Shown here piece by piece: positions 23,399 through 34,446 of a stretch of DNA of 64,000 nt; within the stretch, counting starts at the first letter, position 1; each line of letters begins with the position of its first letter. The notes beneath the pieces are model-generated. The model did no database searches and had not been told where the DNA came from. It saw only the letters and a list, made by a program, of their open reading frames with translations. The DNA comes from Siphonodentalium dalli (Eukaryota > Mollusca > Scaphopoda > Gadilida > Siphonodentaliidae): assembly GCA_032622095.1 (NCBI GenBank), contig CP136061.1, positions 252,971,582-253,035,581 of the forward strand, in the 5' to 3' direction. The position numbers and the translations under genes were made by a program.

Positions 23399-23918
23399 AA
23401 CATACGGGCGGCGTTGGCGGTGGGTATGCTGTTAAAATATTCACCTCCGTCAAAAACCGCCATAAACAGAAAGAATAGTAAAATATAGACCGACATTGTT
23501 CTTATACCAATCAGAAATATGGCATAAACAGTATGTTATTGTCAATTTGTTTTCCTTTGTTATGTAAACAAAAGCAAAAAACGTTACGTTACTTGGTTTT
23601 TGTTTAGATCCGGATATGGTAAACATAAAGAGCGTTATTTGTTACTGTTTCCTGATATGGAAATAATAAAGAACGTTTATATCATGTGTGTGTGATTAAC
23701 CAATAGAATTGCGCTGTGTTATGTAAACAGAAGCACAACTTCTGTAACACGGGCAGGCTCTTGTTTACGTACACCATCGTACGTCTTGACGACAATATAC
23801 TATTTACGCGCTGTTTTTGTTTGGCATATGAACAAAACTATATATATTTTAATAGTCCTTCTGTTGATGGCGATTTTAACAAATATGAATATTTCTGCAA
23901 CGAACGCCGCCCCTGCCT
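23399..23918. mobile_element. Harbinger-type MITE family 2, copy 2, inverted, 520 bp
   Basis: The left end ACATACGGGCGGCGTTGG and the right end (complement of AAGGCAGGGGCGGCGTT) match the element at 9668-10171 in the opposite orientation. TTA duplications lie at 23396-23398 and 23919-23921. Confidence 0.85.
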
Positions 23919-23921
23919 TTA

Positions 23922-24589
23922 AGTATATCATTTCCATATGACATATACTACTTCCTGAATTGAAGCCTGTCTATAATACATGGATTATTCCACCTAAGTT
24001 ATAAAAAGAATACATTGAAATGGTCTATCATCCATTTGGATTGGGTGTTCAGGTAATAAAAGTAGACGGCAGACAATTGAAGTGCATGAGGCTTCCTATT
24101 CTGGGGGGGGGGGGGGGGGGTAAATTATACGTTGGTCGTTTTGTTGATCTTATTATCTGAACATTTCCTAAGGGATAACTATACTCTAAACTCGTCAATG
24201 AGTATTTAGTTTGGAAAGCTCTGCCTAAATCCACACGATACTGTAAAATTATATAAATGCTCTTTATTAGCATTCATCGCTTTGGAGTTTTCCATCAAAA
24301 CATCGAGAGCAAAAGTGTCGTTCTATACAACCCTGAAGTTCACACAGAGTTTACTAATTAACGCAGGCTATTATTATTATTATTATCATGCATCAACACA
24401 AACAGAGCATATGGGAATAACCGAAATCTGGGATCTATGTCACAGATTGAAAATACATCATTGTTGATTTCAATTGAGTAACCATTGAAATTTATCGAAT
24501 GATGTTTCTATTCAACATAATGTGTGGAGTCGGTGTGCAAAGGCTCCTGGATTTTAAGAGTTTTAAACACTGCACAGAAAAAACATCGC
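23922..24589. other. Spacer with a poly-G tract
   Basis: About 18 G at 24103-24120 and a short (TTA)n at 24370-24386. No gene is recognised. Confidence 0.5.
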
Positions 24590-24593
24590 TTAA

Positions 24594-25244
24594 AGATGGT
24601 ATATCTCTTCCTAAATACGTTTTGTGTTGTTTCCAGGGTATAAACAATAGATATATGTATGGAAGATACCTGTTCAGAAACGCTTCTATCAATTAATATT
24701 GATTTTATATCGATATTTTATTATATAATGCCAAAATCAATTGGGACTATATTCGATTCTATTTTTAGATTTTGTAAATAGAGTTATCCCACATGCTCCC
24801 AACCCAAACAAACGCGGGCAGTAAATGTCCCACATTGATTACATGTACATGTATATTATACCAGAAACTATACACGAAGATTTTAAAAGCCTTTTATTGA
24901 ACCCTATGTTCATCCAATCGGGCGACAGGCAGTCTATTCGTGTTCGGCACCTTCGAATTATGGTAAAAAAATTGGTTTGACACTTTTCCGCGGAAATGCT
25001 TCTAGAAATGTCTTTTCTGAGAATTACGACTAGACTAACATGCTCCCAACCCAAACAAACGCGGGCAGTAAATGTCCCACATTGATTACATGTACATGTA
25101 TATTATACCAGAAACTTTGAAATATAATCAATATTAATTGACAGGAGCGTTTCCATACCGGGGTGTTCGATTCATATTTATTGTTTATATTATATCCAGG
25201 AAACTATATATATACAACTTGTTATAGGAAGACATATACCATCT
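24594..25244. mobile_element. TTAA-flanked MITE family P2, copy 1, 651 bp
   Basis: The inverted ends are about 130 bp and begin AGATGGTATATCTCTTCCTA on the left and AGATGGTATATGTCTTCCTA on the right (complemented). TTAA lies outside at 24590-24593 and 25245-25248. It matches 37501-38020. An ~80-bp segment (ATGCTCCCAACCCAAACAAA...) occurs twice inside, near 24791 and 25040. Confidence 0.82.
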
Positions 25245-25248
25245 TTAA

Positions 25249-25860
25249 TGAACACTTGGTCACAGTGAATAAAACGGAATAGTTATTGTTAAAAAAATAA
25301 TTTGAGCGTGCTTTTAATATCCAAATTGGTCTGACGCACAAAATCAAGATAAATCAGGTTTGTCGGCTGTTCCACGTTATACATATGCAAACTTTAGAAG
25401 GAATTGATTCGAATAATCTTTTGACATCTTAGAACAAATTATGGTCAGACTATAACTTCAATAACTTCAACACGCGTATATGGTTGTTGAAAAGAAATGC
25501 CGCGCCGTTTCCATTCGGAAAAGAACGCACTTCTGTATTTAGACTCAAGTATGAACCTTCGCTGACAATACATATATCTTTTACAAAACAAGCATTATAT
25601 TTGTCAGTTAAAAAGGTTTACGTGGGATAGAGCTCCATTAGTTGACATTCGGAATCCATTTATTCCACGGCCTCGGCGACGGGTTAATACTGGTTTATCA
25701 GTTCAATTCGCGGCAGCAAATAAAGACATTTCACGCCATTGTTGAGCTGAAGCTTTCGCCAATTTTGAGTCGTGAGAATGGGATAAAATTCGAAGTCGAA
25801 TAACTTTTGTGTAGATTTTATTCCACATTGATTTGTGCAGATGAATGCTTGTATCGTCCA
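25249..25860. other. Unannotated spacer
   Basis: I see no conserved frame or repeat before the LINE target duplication at 25844-25860. Confidence 0.45.
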
Positions 25861-26233
25861 ATTATTATTATTATTATTATTATTATTTATTTTGAATCAG
25901 GCATAAAGCGCCCATATATTATATCACAATTTAGCATACATATGTTACATTATAATAGAGATTATATTAAAGATTACATATAAAGTAGATTATTCCAATG
26001 ACGAAATAAGTATGAGCTGAATAACAAATCAGAATTATAAATGGCATATAGTATCTTATTTGTAGAATTAGACGTTCTCTCTCGGAACCCATACACACCC
26101 ATGCGCACTAACACTGAAATCGAACACATTCTGTCATTCACAAACATTCCACTGGCACTGCACGCTCTTTCATATCCCATTAACTTCCTATATGCATTAT
26201 TAAAACATACTGTTAACTTATTAAAACAACGCC
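25861..26233 (-). mobile_element. Severely 5'-truncated LINE insertion with 17-bp target duplication
   Basis: On the minus strand the frame reads FNKLTVCFNNAYRKLMG..RACSASGMFV, then IYNSDLLFSS. This is the conserved extreme C-terminus of several non-LTR reverse transcriptases. It ends in a TAA repeat tail, seen on the plus strand as (ATT)n at 25861-25890. The 17-bp AATGCTTGTATCGTCCA lies directly on both sides (25844-25860 and 26234-26250). That is a textbook target-primed insertion of only the last ~370 bp. The right flank carries a third, tandem copy of the duplicated motif (26250-26266). Confidence 0.87.
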
Positions 26234-26266
26234 AATGCTTGTATCGTCCAATGCTTGTATCGTCCA

Positions 26267-26673
26267 ATGCTTGCTTACACATCGCAATTCAAAAGATGCT
26301 TCCAACGAAAATGCATGCGCAACGTTTATTGGCTCAACTATAGTCTTGACAAAGTCATGTTTGAGCTATTGACATGGGCTGGCGTCCGTCGTGCGTGCGT
26401 GTGTGCGTCAACAATGAAATTGTCTCAATGACATTTGGTATGGATATTTACCGTCAATAGGGCTTCAAATGAGTGTTCAATGGTTTCTGTTCGTGTTTTC
26501 CGTTCTCGTAGTAGGCCCATTATTCTGTATCTGTAAAAAGCTGATTCGACCGTTTGAGAATAAATTGCCACTTAACGATGATGTTCACATTTTCCCTTCT
26601 GTTTGATTTAAAGTTTGGGTTCCGTTCTGCAGATGATTCATTTCTAACTTGTTTGTCAATCAATTTTAGTCAA
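26267..26673. other. Unannotated spacer
   Basis: Only a short GTGCGTGCGTGTGTGCGT stretch at about 26391. No gene is seen. Confidence 0.45.
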
Positions 26674-26682
26674 CATTTAATT

Positions 26683-27848
26683 TAGTCCAAGTCTTCTTGT
26701 ACTAAAACCAGCTAAGATATTGGGATGGCGATGCTGGCGTTTAGTCCAAGCCCGCTTGCATACCAATCCTACCACATGAGTTACGCCCACGATCTGTGGC
26801 GGGAATTTGTGGTGTATTTTACTCGATTTACCTAGCAAATCAATACATGATGCTATATACATCGGAAAGGCTTACATCTAATGGTCATAATGGTGTATAA
26901 TAATCTAACTTTAATGTTAAATTACACATAGAATATTCCGGTTGATTGCCACAAACATCGATTTGTTTCTCTGTTTGTTTACGTTTTAACCGAAAGCCGA
27001 AGTGGTCCGAATAAGTTCGGCATAATCCGCTGTTTGTTCTGGGAATTCTACTTTCCGTTTCTATATATAGCGCGGGTTTTCCGAACAAAAATGGCGAAAA
27101 CCGATCGCCCGAAAGTCCAGTTTTCTATGTGCTTTCAGAACAATTCCCGCACTAAAAACTTAATGACATAATGGAGGATCAGAACGGTAGTTTTGTTGAC
27201 AATTATCGCAAGCAACTTGTCAAAATTGGAGCAAATTAGATCTCTTGTGTCTGACTTGCCATGCGTGTGGTGTGCATTTTGACATCTGTGTTGATAAAAT
27301 AATCGGAGAACCGAATCACACAGTTTCGAAATATAGTTCTTCCGTTTTAGTGGGACTTTTCAAACTTAAGGTTCATTTATTTAGTGTATTACATTTATAT
27401 CTCCAATGTTTAATTAATCTATTTATTATTTTATTTATTGACACACATAATTACGATTACAATGGAGAATTCATCGTAATTTGCGTTGTTGTCCAAAATC
27501 TACGGAATATTTTCAACGGAAAATGCCGAAAACAGTTCGCGAGGTCAACCGAGTTCGCATACTTTTAAAAAATTGTAAACATTGAGGTAAATGTCTCTTT
27601 TCGCATTAAATTACCGTTTTAAATTCACAACTGATGTGGGTTTCAGATAAAATAGCATGTCTTCTGCGGAAAATATCCGTTTATTGTCGCAATTGTGATA
27701 TTTTATTTCATATAATTGTGGTTTTATTTGAGCGGGTCACTAACGCTTAAGCCGTGTCATAAGCGAGCATATAGGGCGGTCTTGGACTAAACGCCAGCAT
27801 CGCCATCCCAATATCTTAGCTGGTTTTAGTACAAGAAGACTTGGACTA
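26683..27848. mobile_element. Mutator-like (MULE-type) non-autonomous element, copy 1, 1166 bp
   Basis: The terminal inverted repeats are about 66 bp and begin TAGTCCAAGTCTTCTTGTAC, then GATATTGGGATGGCGATGCT. The right end is the near-perfect complement. A 9-bp duplication CATTTAATT lies at 26674-26682 and 27849-27857. Long TIRs with 9-bp duplications fit Mutator-like elements. No transposase frame is present. A second copy lies at 48984-49906. Confidence 0.87.
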
Positions 27849-27940
27849 CATTTAATTATACTGTTGAATTTCCGATTGGTGGAAATCATATAGAATTGAA
27901 AGAAAGCCACATAGAGATATATAGAGGATCCACAACGAGT

Positions 27941-28063
27941 CCCCAGTTTATATAGCGGAATTTACAAAACGAGTCCAGTGAATTATAGGTCTGGACCGAT
28001 TCTTTGGCGAGGTCCATACCTAATTTACTGGACTCGCTTTGTAAATTCCGCTAGAAACTGGGG
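27941..28063. repeat. ~120-bp imperfect palindrome
   Basis: CCCCAGTTTATATAGCGGAA...GAGTCCAGT pairs with ACTGGACTCG...TTCCGCTAGAAACTGGGG. The loop is near GGTCTGGACCGATTCTTTGG. Confidence 0.8.
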
Positions 28064-28252
28064 TTGAAGTGTAGATTCTATTTATTACATGATCCAAAAC
28101 CTCGCCAAGACATTGTTAAATCAAGAAGTGGGACGTGAACCTATAACATCGGCTTATACAAGGCCTGCGCGATGACGTTTCACGTAACTATGCGTTGTTT
28201 GTCCGCATAAAGAAATAGTCCCAGATAAATAAAAACTCTTTGTCGCATTTAA

Positions 28253-28670
28253 AGGTACCCAATCCGATTCGATGGTCCCCATATAATCCGATTCCAACGA
28301 CAACAACGTTTAAAAAAATGCCGTTTCAGTTATCAGAATCGAGTAATATAATGCTAAACACATAACAGTCAACTCAACTATAGTATAAAATTGCCCAAAA
28401 CCTGTTATTTATCGACATTTTGTTCAACGAAATTTTGCCGGTTTGTCAAATATCTGAAACAAAAAGCCACCTGATTTTAGAGTTATCCATCTTCATCTGT
28501 AATTTGGTCCGAGACCGCCTTCTCGTCGACTGTTTACTGGGCACTTGAAATTATCGGTGGTGAAAACTAATAGATTTCAAACATCGATATCTGATCGCTC
28601 TGAGCTTTGATGGGTGGGTTCCTCGACTCGAATCAAGTATTTTTTACCCCCGAAGCCCAGGAAATAGTAA
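28253..28670 (-). mobile_element. TTAA MITE family P1, copy 2, truncated
   Basis: It starts AGGTACCCAATCCGATTCGA after TTAA (28249-28252) and runs in reverse relative to 22878-23321. The distal terminus is missing: the match stops at about 28670, where the 35-bp array begins. Confidence 0.8.
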
Positions 28671-28689
28671 TTTGCGAGCGTCGAACAGA

Positions 28690-29020
28690 GCATGGGTGCC
28701 CCCCGGGTCGGTGAAATCTGCAATGGTCTGCTCGCCCGCGGGTCGGTTAAATCTGCAATGGTCTGCCGCCCCCGGGTCGGTGAAATCTGCTATGGTCTGC
28801 TCGCCCCCGGGTCGGTGAAATCTGAAATTGTCTGCTCGCCCCCGGGTCGGTGAAATCTGCAATGGTCTGCTCGCCCCAGGGTAGGTGAAATCTGCAATGG
28901 TCTGCTCGCCCCCGGGTCGGTGAAATCTGCAATGGTCTGCACGCCCCAGGGTCGGTGAAATCTGCAATGGTCTGCTCGCCCCCGGGTCGGTGAAATATGC
29001 AATGGCCTGCTCGGTAGCTT
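28690..29020 (-). repeat. 35-bp minisatellite, about nine copies
   Basis: The unit is GTCGGTGAAATCTGCAATGG + TCTGCTCGCCCCCGG. Since 35 is not a multiple of three, each unit shifts the frame. An open minus-strand frame results because all three phases lack stops. It is GC-richer than its surroundings. I do not regard it as protein-coding. Confidence 0.92.
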
Positions 29021-29433
29021 CCGAGATCCGATATATTGCTCCCTGGTGGGAATCGAAGTCCCTACGTTGGTGAAATCCTGGCGCCACCCTGGAACAGAAA
29101 TGTTTTAATGAAATTTTGGCGTTCAAATTTCACAACCTCGAAAACTGATTATGACGTCATTGAAGACTTTCATCTTCTCAACATTTATATTTATATGGGG
29201 GCGGTATTCATATTGAGCTAGCAAAAATTAACATATATAGCAATTTGCTGTTTTTGGTTGGCTTATTTATATAGGTGAAAAAACGACGAAAACTCATTTC
29301 GATGTGAGACATCTGGCGCAAATTTTCGAGCAAATTATAACGAAGGATCCAACCCTAGCTGTTGATGGAAATTAATTATTTTTTAACCTGTTCATAACGG
29401 GATCGGCGCTGGTGCAGCATTAAAGATAATGTG
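29021..29433. other. Unannotated spacer
   Basis: Nothing recognised. Confidence 0.45.
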
Positions 29434-29504
29434 CCATTGCATTCTCTTATATATGCGAGTCTCCCATAGGGGGCCTTACATTTATATATAAGAGAATGCA
29501 ATGG
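29434..29504. repeat. Hairpin element H, solo copy
   Basis: The arms CCATTGCATTCTCTTATATA and TATATAAGAGAATGCAATGG pair around a short central loop. Same family as 30401, 35670 and 35808. Confidence 0.88.
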
Positions 29505-29539
29505 GTTACAAGGTCAATAGGGCGAAGGGAACTACACAC

Positions 29540-30175
29540 TGTACTAAGATAAGATAAGATAAGTTTAATAGGCAAAACATCCTTATAAGGACAGTATGCA
29601 AACATAATATATAGTTGTACATTGAACAATATAATACATGATATAATAATAGATGGTAATATATAACCTTAGTAAAGCTGAATGTGCATATAGGGTCGTC
29701 TCGTCTTCATTTATTCATTAATTATGAGGCGATGCTCATCGCGTGCGAAAATAATTTTCGGATTATATGACATATTGAAGTGCATGAGTTTGAAATATTG
29801 TTGGATAGTATTTTGACAAGCTGTTCAGTTTGTGTCATGTTTTCAAAGTCTGGGAACTGTGTCTTCATAACGGTTATTAGTTCAAGCCTCGGTGTGCAGT
29901 AAGCACTACATTCCAAAAGAAAGTTTTTTCATCTTCAATAGCATCATCGGAACAAAATATACATAGTCTTTGTTCCAATGCCGTCGGTGGTTGGGTGTGG
30001 CGTCCCTTTTCAATAGCCAGTTTATGATTACTTATACGCAGTCTAGTGAAAACGATTCTATTTTCTATTGATGGTGTGTGAAGAAGATAAGGTTCTATTT
30101 CGTACTTAAGTTTGAAAAGTCGGTATGTTCGTAATTTATTACTTCCCGTTTTTGAGCATTCATGTACTATGACAA
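29540..30175 (-). mobile_element. 5'-truncated LINE 3' end, CR1/L2-like
   Basis: Minus-strand frames read LRISNHKLAIEKGRH, then LCIFCSDDAIEDEKTFF. After a frameshift near 29915 they read LECSAYCTPRLELI. This is the C-terminal CxxC...H...C region of CR1/L2-type LINEs. A (TAAGA)n tail shows on the plus strand as AAGATAAGATAAGATAAG at about 29550. The frameshift shows it is dead. Confidence 0.8.
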
Positions 30176-30400
30176 TCTATAAGTTAATTCCGTCTGCGAT
30201 CGGAAACAACTCAACTACGACAGGGTCAAGCTATATATTGCTATATAACATCCATTACCCTGCAGGGAGCCCCACACATATATAGAAGCACATAGAAGAG
30301 TGTCGTCTGCTCATGTTTGTCTGGGGCTCTGTATGGGTGAAATTATAAAATTGTTAAAGAATACAAGAACAAATTATTAAAATTGTAAAAAATTGTTAGG

Positions 30401-30774
30401 CCAATGCATTCTCTTGTATATGCGAGGCGACCTATGGTCGACTCGCATATATAAGAGAATGCATTGGCACAGGGTAAAAAAAAATCCCGACTTACGACTG
30501 GATTTGATATGGCGGGTCGCATATATGCGAAGCCCCCTATGTGCGACTCGCATGTATGAGAGAATGCATTGGCTTACAATGTCAAGGTAATATTGTTAGG
30601 CAAATATATTCTCTTATACATGAAAATGCGAGGCGTCTTATATGCGACTCGCATTAATAAAAGAATACATAGGCTTACAAGGTCAAGGTAAATATTGTTA
30701 TGCCAGTCTGTTCTCTTATATATGTCAGGCCCCAATATGCGTCCCATATTTAAGATAATGCATTGGCACAGGGT
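30401..30774. repeat. Four tandem hairpin H elements, progressively degraded
   Basis: Hairpins lie at 30401-30467 (nearly perfect arms CCAATGCATTCTCTTGTATA / TATATAAGAGAATGCATTGG), 30511-30573, 30599-30674 and 30701-30767. Spacers such as GGCTTACAAGGTCAAGGTA are shared. Arm pairing weakens in copies 2 to 4. Confidence 0.88.
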
Positions 30775-30789
30775 TTTCGAAAAAAAAAA

Positions 30790-31620
30790 TCAAGATGCCC
30801 GAGTCATGGAAGTGTTAAAGTGATGTGAAACGTAAATTGAACCTCACAATTGAGTTCCCTGCGTTATTCTGTGGAAAGACTGAATAAAATAACCCCCATA
30901 CACGAAATGCCCCAACCAGATATCAGTTTGTACTAATTATACGGCCACGTAACTAACTATTTACTTTCCCTCAATCGGGACGAATAATTCCACTGTAAAC
31001 GCGAAATAAATACACTAACGAGTTGTCGTGTGCAGTCGCGGAAACACCCGAACACTTCCGACTTGGACGGGATTGAGTCGGCTTTCGTTCTCAGAAAATA
31101 GCTTCCGTGGAGGGAGGCCGTTTGCTGGAATAGCGTAACATCAGCTTAATAAAACGAAAAACAAGCGGTATAGTCAATTCGAATGGGAGGGATATAAAAG
31201 GAATTATTGCCTGAAATCACCAACGGAAGAACATTGACCGAGTTATGAAAGAATTATAATCAAAGTGGTCATGATCGAGCAATGAACAACGGTAACAGTT
31301 GAAAATGTTACTATTTATAGAAATTTGTAATCGTTGCAGATCGTTGACCGATTTTATGATCGATCTACAGCAGGTACAGTCTCGTGCAGAAAGAGTTGTC
31401 TTACATGTGTATTTCAAACTGTTTAATTACCTGTGCAATGATACATGTGTGCCATATTGCTATTCACTATTCTAGTTTGTTTGGGACAGCGATGGTGATA
31501 TAGATATCCATATGGAATTATGTTTTCTTCAATTTTTGAGTTTATATAGGCCCAAATAAATATACCATAAGATGGACTCAATCATTGACAGTTAAAATTG
31601 GATGGAAGTAAAGAAGTGTT
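30790..31620. other. Unannotated spacer
   Basis: I see no conserved frame, repeat or RNA gene. Confidence 0.45.
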
Positions 31621-31625
31621 GTGTA

Positions 31626-32885
31626 TTTGCACCAAGTAAGCGCAATTGCTTTATGCTTAAGCGCAAATATTTGTATGCAAATAAATAATAAATGTAAAAA
31701 AGACTCCCATGTGATTTGCTCTAAACTCAAATTAACTCAGGCCATAAAACATTACTCAAACATAGGCGAGGACTCCACCCAGATCCCATACTAAGATGGA
31801 TATTCAGACTGAGGAAACCAGTTGGAGATAGGTACATGTATTTGCTTAAGCATTATTCATTTCAATTACGCTTAAGTGTAAATGAAATCCACTTAAGCGT
31901 AAATGAGTTGCGCTTAATCGTAAATCATATACACTCCCATTGAACTCCACATACTCAAGCTGAAATGGATGCAACCACATTACTAATGCCAGTAAGTTAA
32001 CATACATCAGATTATACAAATATACATATAAGGTAAGACAGCCGATGAAATTATTGCTCTTAATATAATTCCAATGTATTATGATAACACATAAGTCAAT
32101 TATGCTTAAGCGTAAATGATTACATTAAGCGTAACTGATTTATGCTTAAGCGTAAATTATTTACGCTTAAATGCAATTAGTTAATATAAAATGTGAAAAT
32201 GAATCATTTGCGCTTAAGTGCAAGTATATGTCTATCAATATATTTGCGCTTAAGCGCAAATACCTAACACTCCCTTACTTCCCTCTGATTGTGAATGATA
32301 GAGTCCATCTCATACTATATTATCATGGACCCATAGTAGTAGCCCCATATAATACTGAAACATAGAAGAAAAAATATTTCCATATGCATATATCAGCATC
32401 TCTGTCCCTGGTGTCCCAATAATTGGTGCCTCACTCCCAGAGCTCTAGTATATTTTATTAAAGGGACATCTCCTACACAGATATATACCATTTCCATGGC
32501 CATAAATATGGAATTCGGGGTTACTGGGGACTCGCTTCCCTCATATGGTGTACTTATTGACTTGAAATTGGGGAAAACCCCAATTTTCATATTATCAGCA
32601 TCCCTGTCCCCAATAATTTGTGTCTCCATCCCAGAGATCTAGTATATTTTATAAAAGAGATATATCCTGCACATATCTCTACCATTTCCATGGTCATAAA
32701 AGAGATATTGGGGTTACTGGGGGGTGCTTCCCTCATATGGTGGGTCTGTGCCATTTAAAATTAATTCAGGGGGGTGATATCAATGCATATTAATTTTTAT
32801 TTGCGCAAATGATTTACACTGAAGCGCAAATGATAGATGTTATTTTGCGAAATATTTGCGCTTGATCGTAAATGAATAATAAATG
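31626..32885. repeat. Cluster of short palindromes around GCTTAAGC
   Basis: A perfect 20-bp palindrome ATTTGCGCTTAAGCGCAAAT lies at 32242-32261. At least ten variants with one to four changes lie at about 31653, 31841, 31866, 31889, 31909, 32102, 32121, 32141, 32161, 32205 and 32860. Spacing is irregular, so this is not a tandem array. It lies less than 3 kb upstream of Kv exon A. Confidence 0.85.
32390..32745 (+). repeat. ~195-bp tandem duplication
   Basis: TATCAGCATCTCTGTCCC ... CTTCCCTCATATGGTG (32390-32550) recurs diverged at about 32592-32745. Confidence 0.8.
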
Positions 32886-32889
32886 TGAA

Positions 32890-33505
32890 ATGGGTATCCC
32901 ATACATGAAACGCCTTATCTATATACTATAGTGCGCATACCCTACAGGTCTGGGTGAACCACCGATCAATCAATAATAGCCCGATCGGGCTAAAATAGAA
33001 CGATCGGGCTAAAATAGACCGATCGTTCTTTCACAGCCAGCTTGAATCTTGGATAAAGGGAGTAGGCCTACTCTAAATTGTTCTTTCAAGTGAAATAGGC
33101 CTCCCATACATGAAACGCCTTATCTATATACTATAGCGCGCATACCCTACAGGTCTGGGTGAACCACCGATCAATCAATAATAGCCCGATCGGGCTAAAA
33201 TAGACCGATCGGGCTAAAATAGACCGATCGGTCTTTCACAGCCAGCCTGAATCTTGGATAATGGGAGTAGGCCTACTATAAATTGTTCTTTCAAGTGAAA
33301 TAGGCCTCCCATACATTAAACTGCCTTATCTATATCCTATAGTGCGCATATCCTACAGGTCTGGGTGAACCACCTATCAATCAATAATAGCCCGATCGGG
33401 GTAAAATATACCGATCGGGCTAAAATAATCCCATCGGTCTTTCACAGCCAGCATGAATCTTGTATAAAGGGAGTAGGCCTACTCTAAATTGTTCTTTCAA
33501 GTTAC
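32890..33505 (+). repeat. ~204-bp tandem triplicate containing CCCGATCGGG palindromes
   Basis: CCCATACATGAAACGCCTTA begins near 32907 and 33112, with a diverged copy near 33308. Each unit holds two or three short palindromes of the type GCCCGATCGGGC / ACCGATCGGT. Confidence 0.9.
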
Positions 33506-34446
33506 AACCATTTTTTTGTAAAAAAATTATTCTGATTAATTTTGAAACTAATGCAAGACAATTTTGAAACTAATGAAAGACAATGTATAATTGTTTGCTG
33601 GTATATTCATCATAAATTTGAACAAATCTTCAAGCAAACAAAATTTCAATATTCAAGAAATCTCTTACAACAGTGTCAGTAAGACCAATCGATCTAGCTC
33701 AGCACGGTTGGTCTATTGTGATGTCAAATATTATTGAAATATTGCTTATAATTTACATTTACAGAAGTCAATAATTCGCATGCAGATAACTTCACCTTGT
33801 ATTCGGCCAAATATGTTGACGTTAGATTAGAAGGCAGAATTCCCAGATTTGTTTATTATTGGTGAACCTGGATAATTTCGGAGGTGTGCCAATCGTCTTT
33901 TGCACACTGTGAATACGTACTCATTCTCTCCTAAATTTGCAAAAATTCCATATATATATAAATATATATACAGAGTGTGAAAACTTTGTTAGTTGCCAAA
34001 TAATTGTCGACATTTTACTTAGAAAACTTGAATGCAAAAACTATGATAGGCCCCCTATTATTTTATTTTTTATCTCTTTGTTGAATCTACTTTCGTTATC
34101 GACATGTCGGCCTTTGTTTTGGCTGTTCTCCCGGTCGTGCGTGCCAGCCGATCGTCGTTATTCGGGTGGTTCCGATTTCCTCCGAATATAATTCCATGAG
34201 ACTCCGCGCGCTGATTCGCTCCGAAAATGTGTTAGTATCTGAGAAGATTTCTTACTCTGATCGCAGTTTTCAACAATTTAATACAGGGCGAGTACCGCAC
34301 TAATAATATGCCACATTGGGGTTTTCTTTCTATTTTTTTATGACCTTTCTTGTGGTATATCGGGCACAGTTCTGTCTGACATCAAATATATGCCCACCGG
34401 GAGTGAAGCTAATGACTTTAACAAATGATTACTATTTTCTTTACAG
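33506..34446 (+). other. Intron upstream of Kv gene A terminal exon
   Basis: No earlier exon is recognisable on this side. The intron ends in the acceptor TTCTTTACAG at 34437-34446. The exon with the T1 domain of gene A was not found in 1-34446, so it probably lies upstream of the window. Confidence 0.65.
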
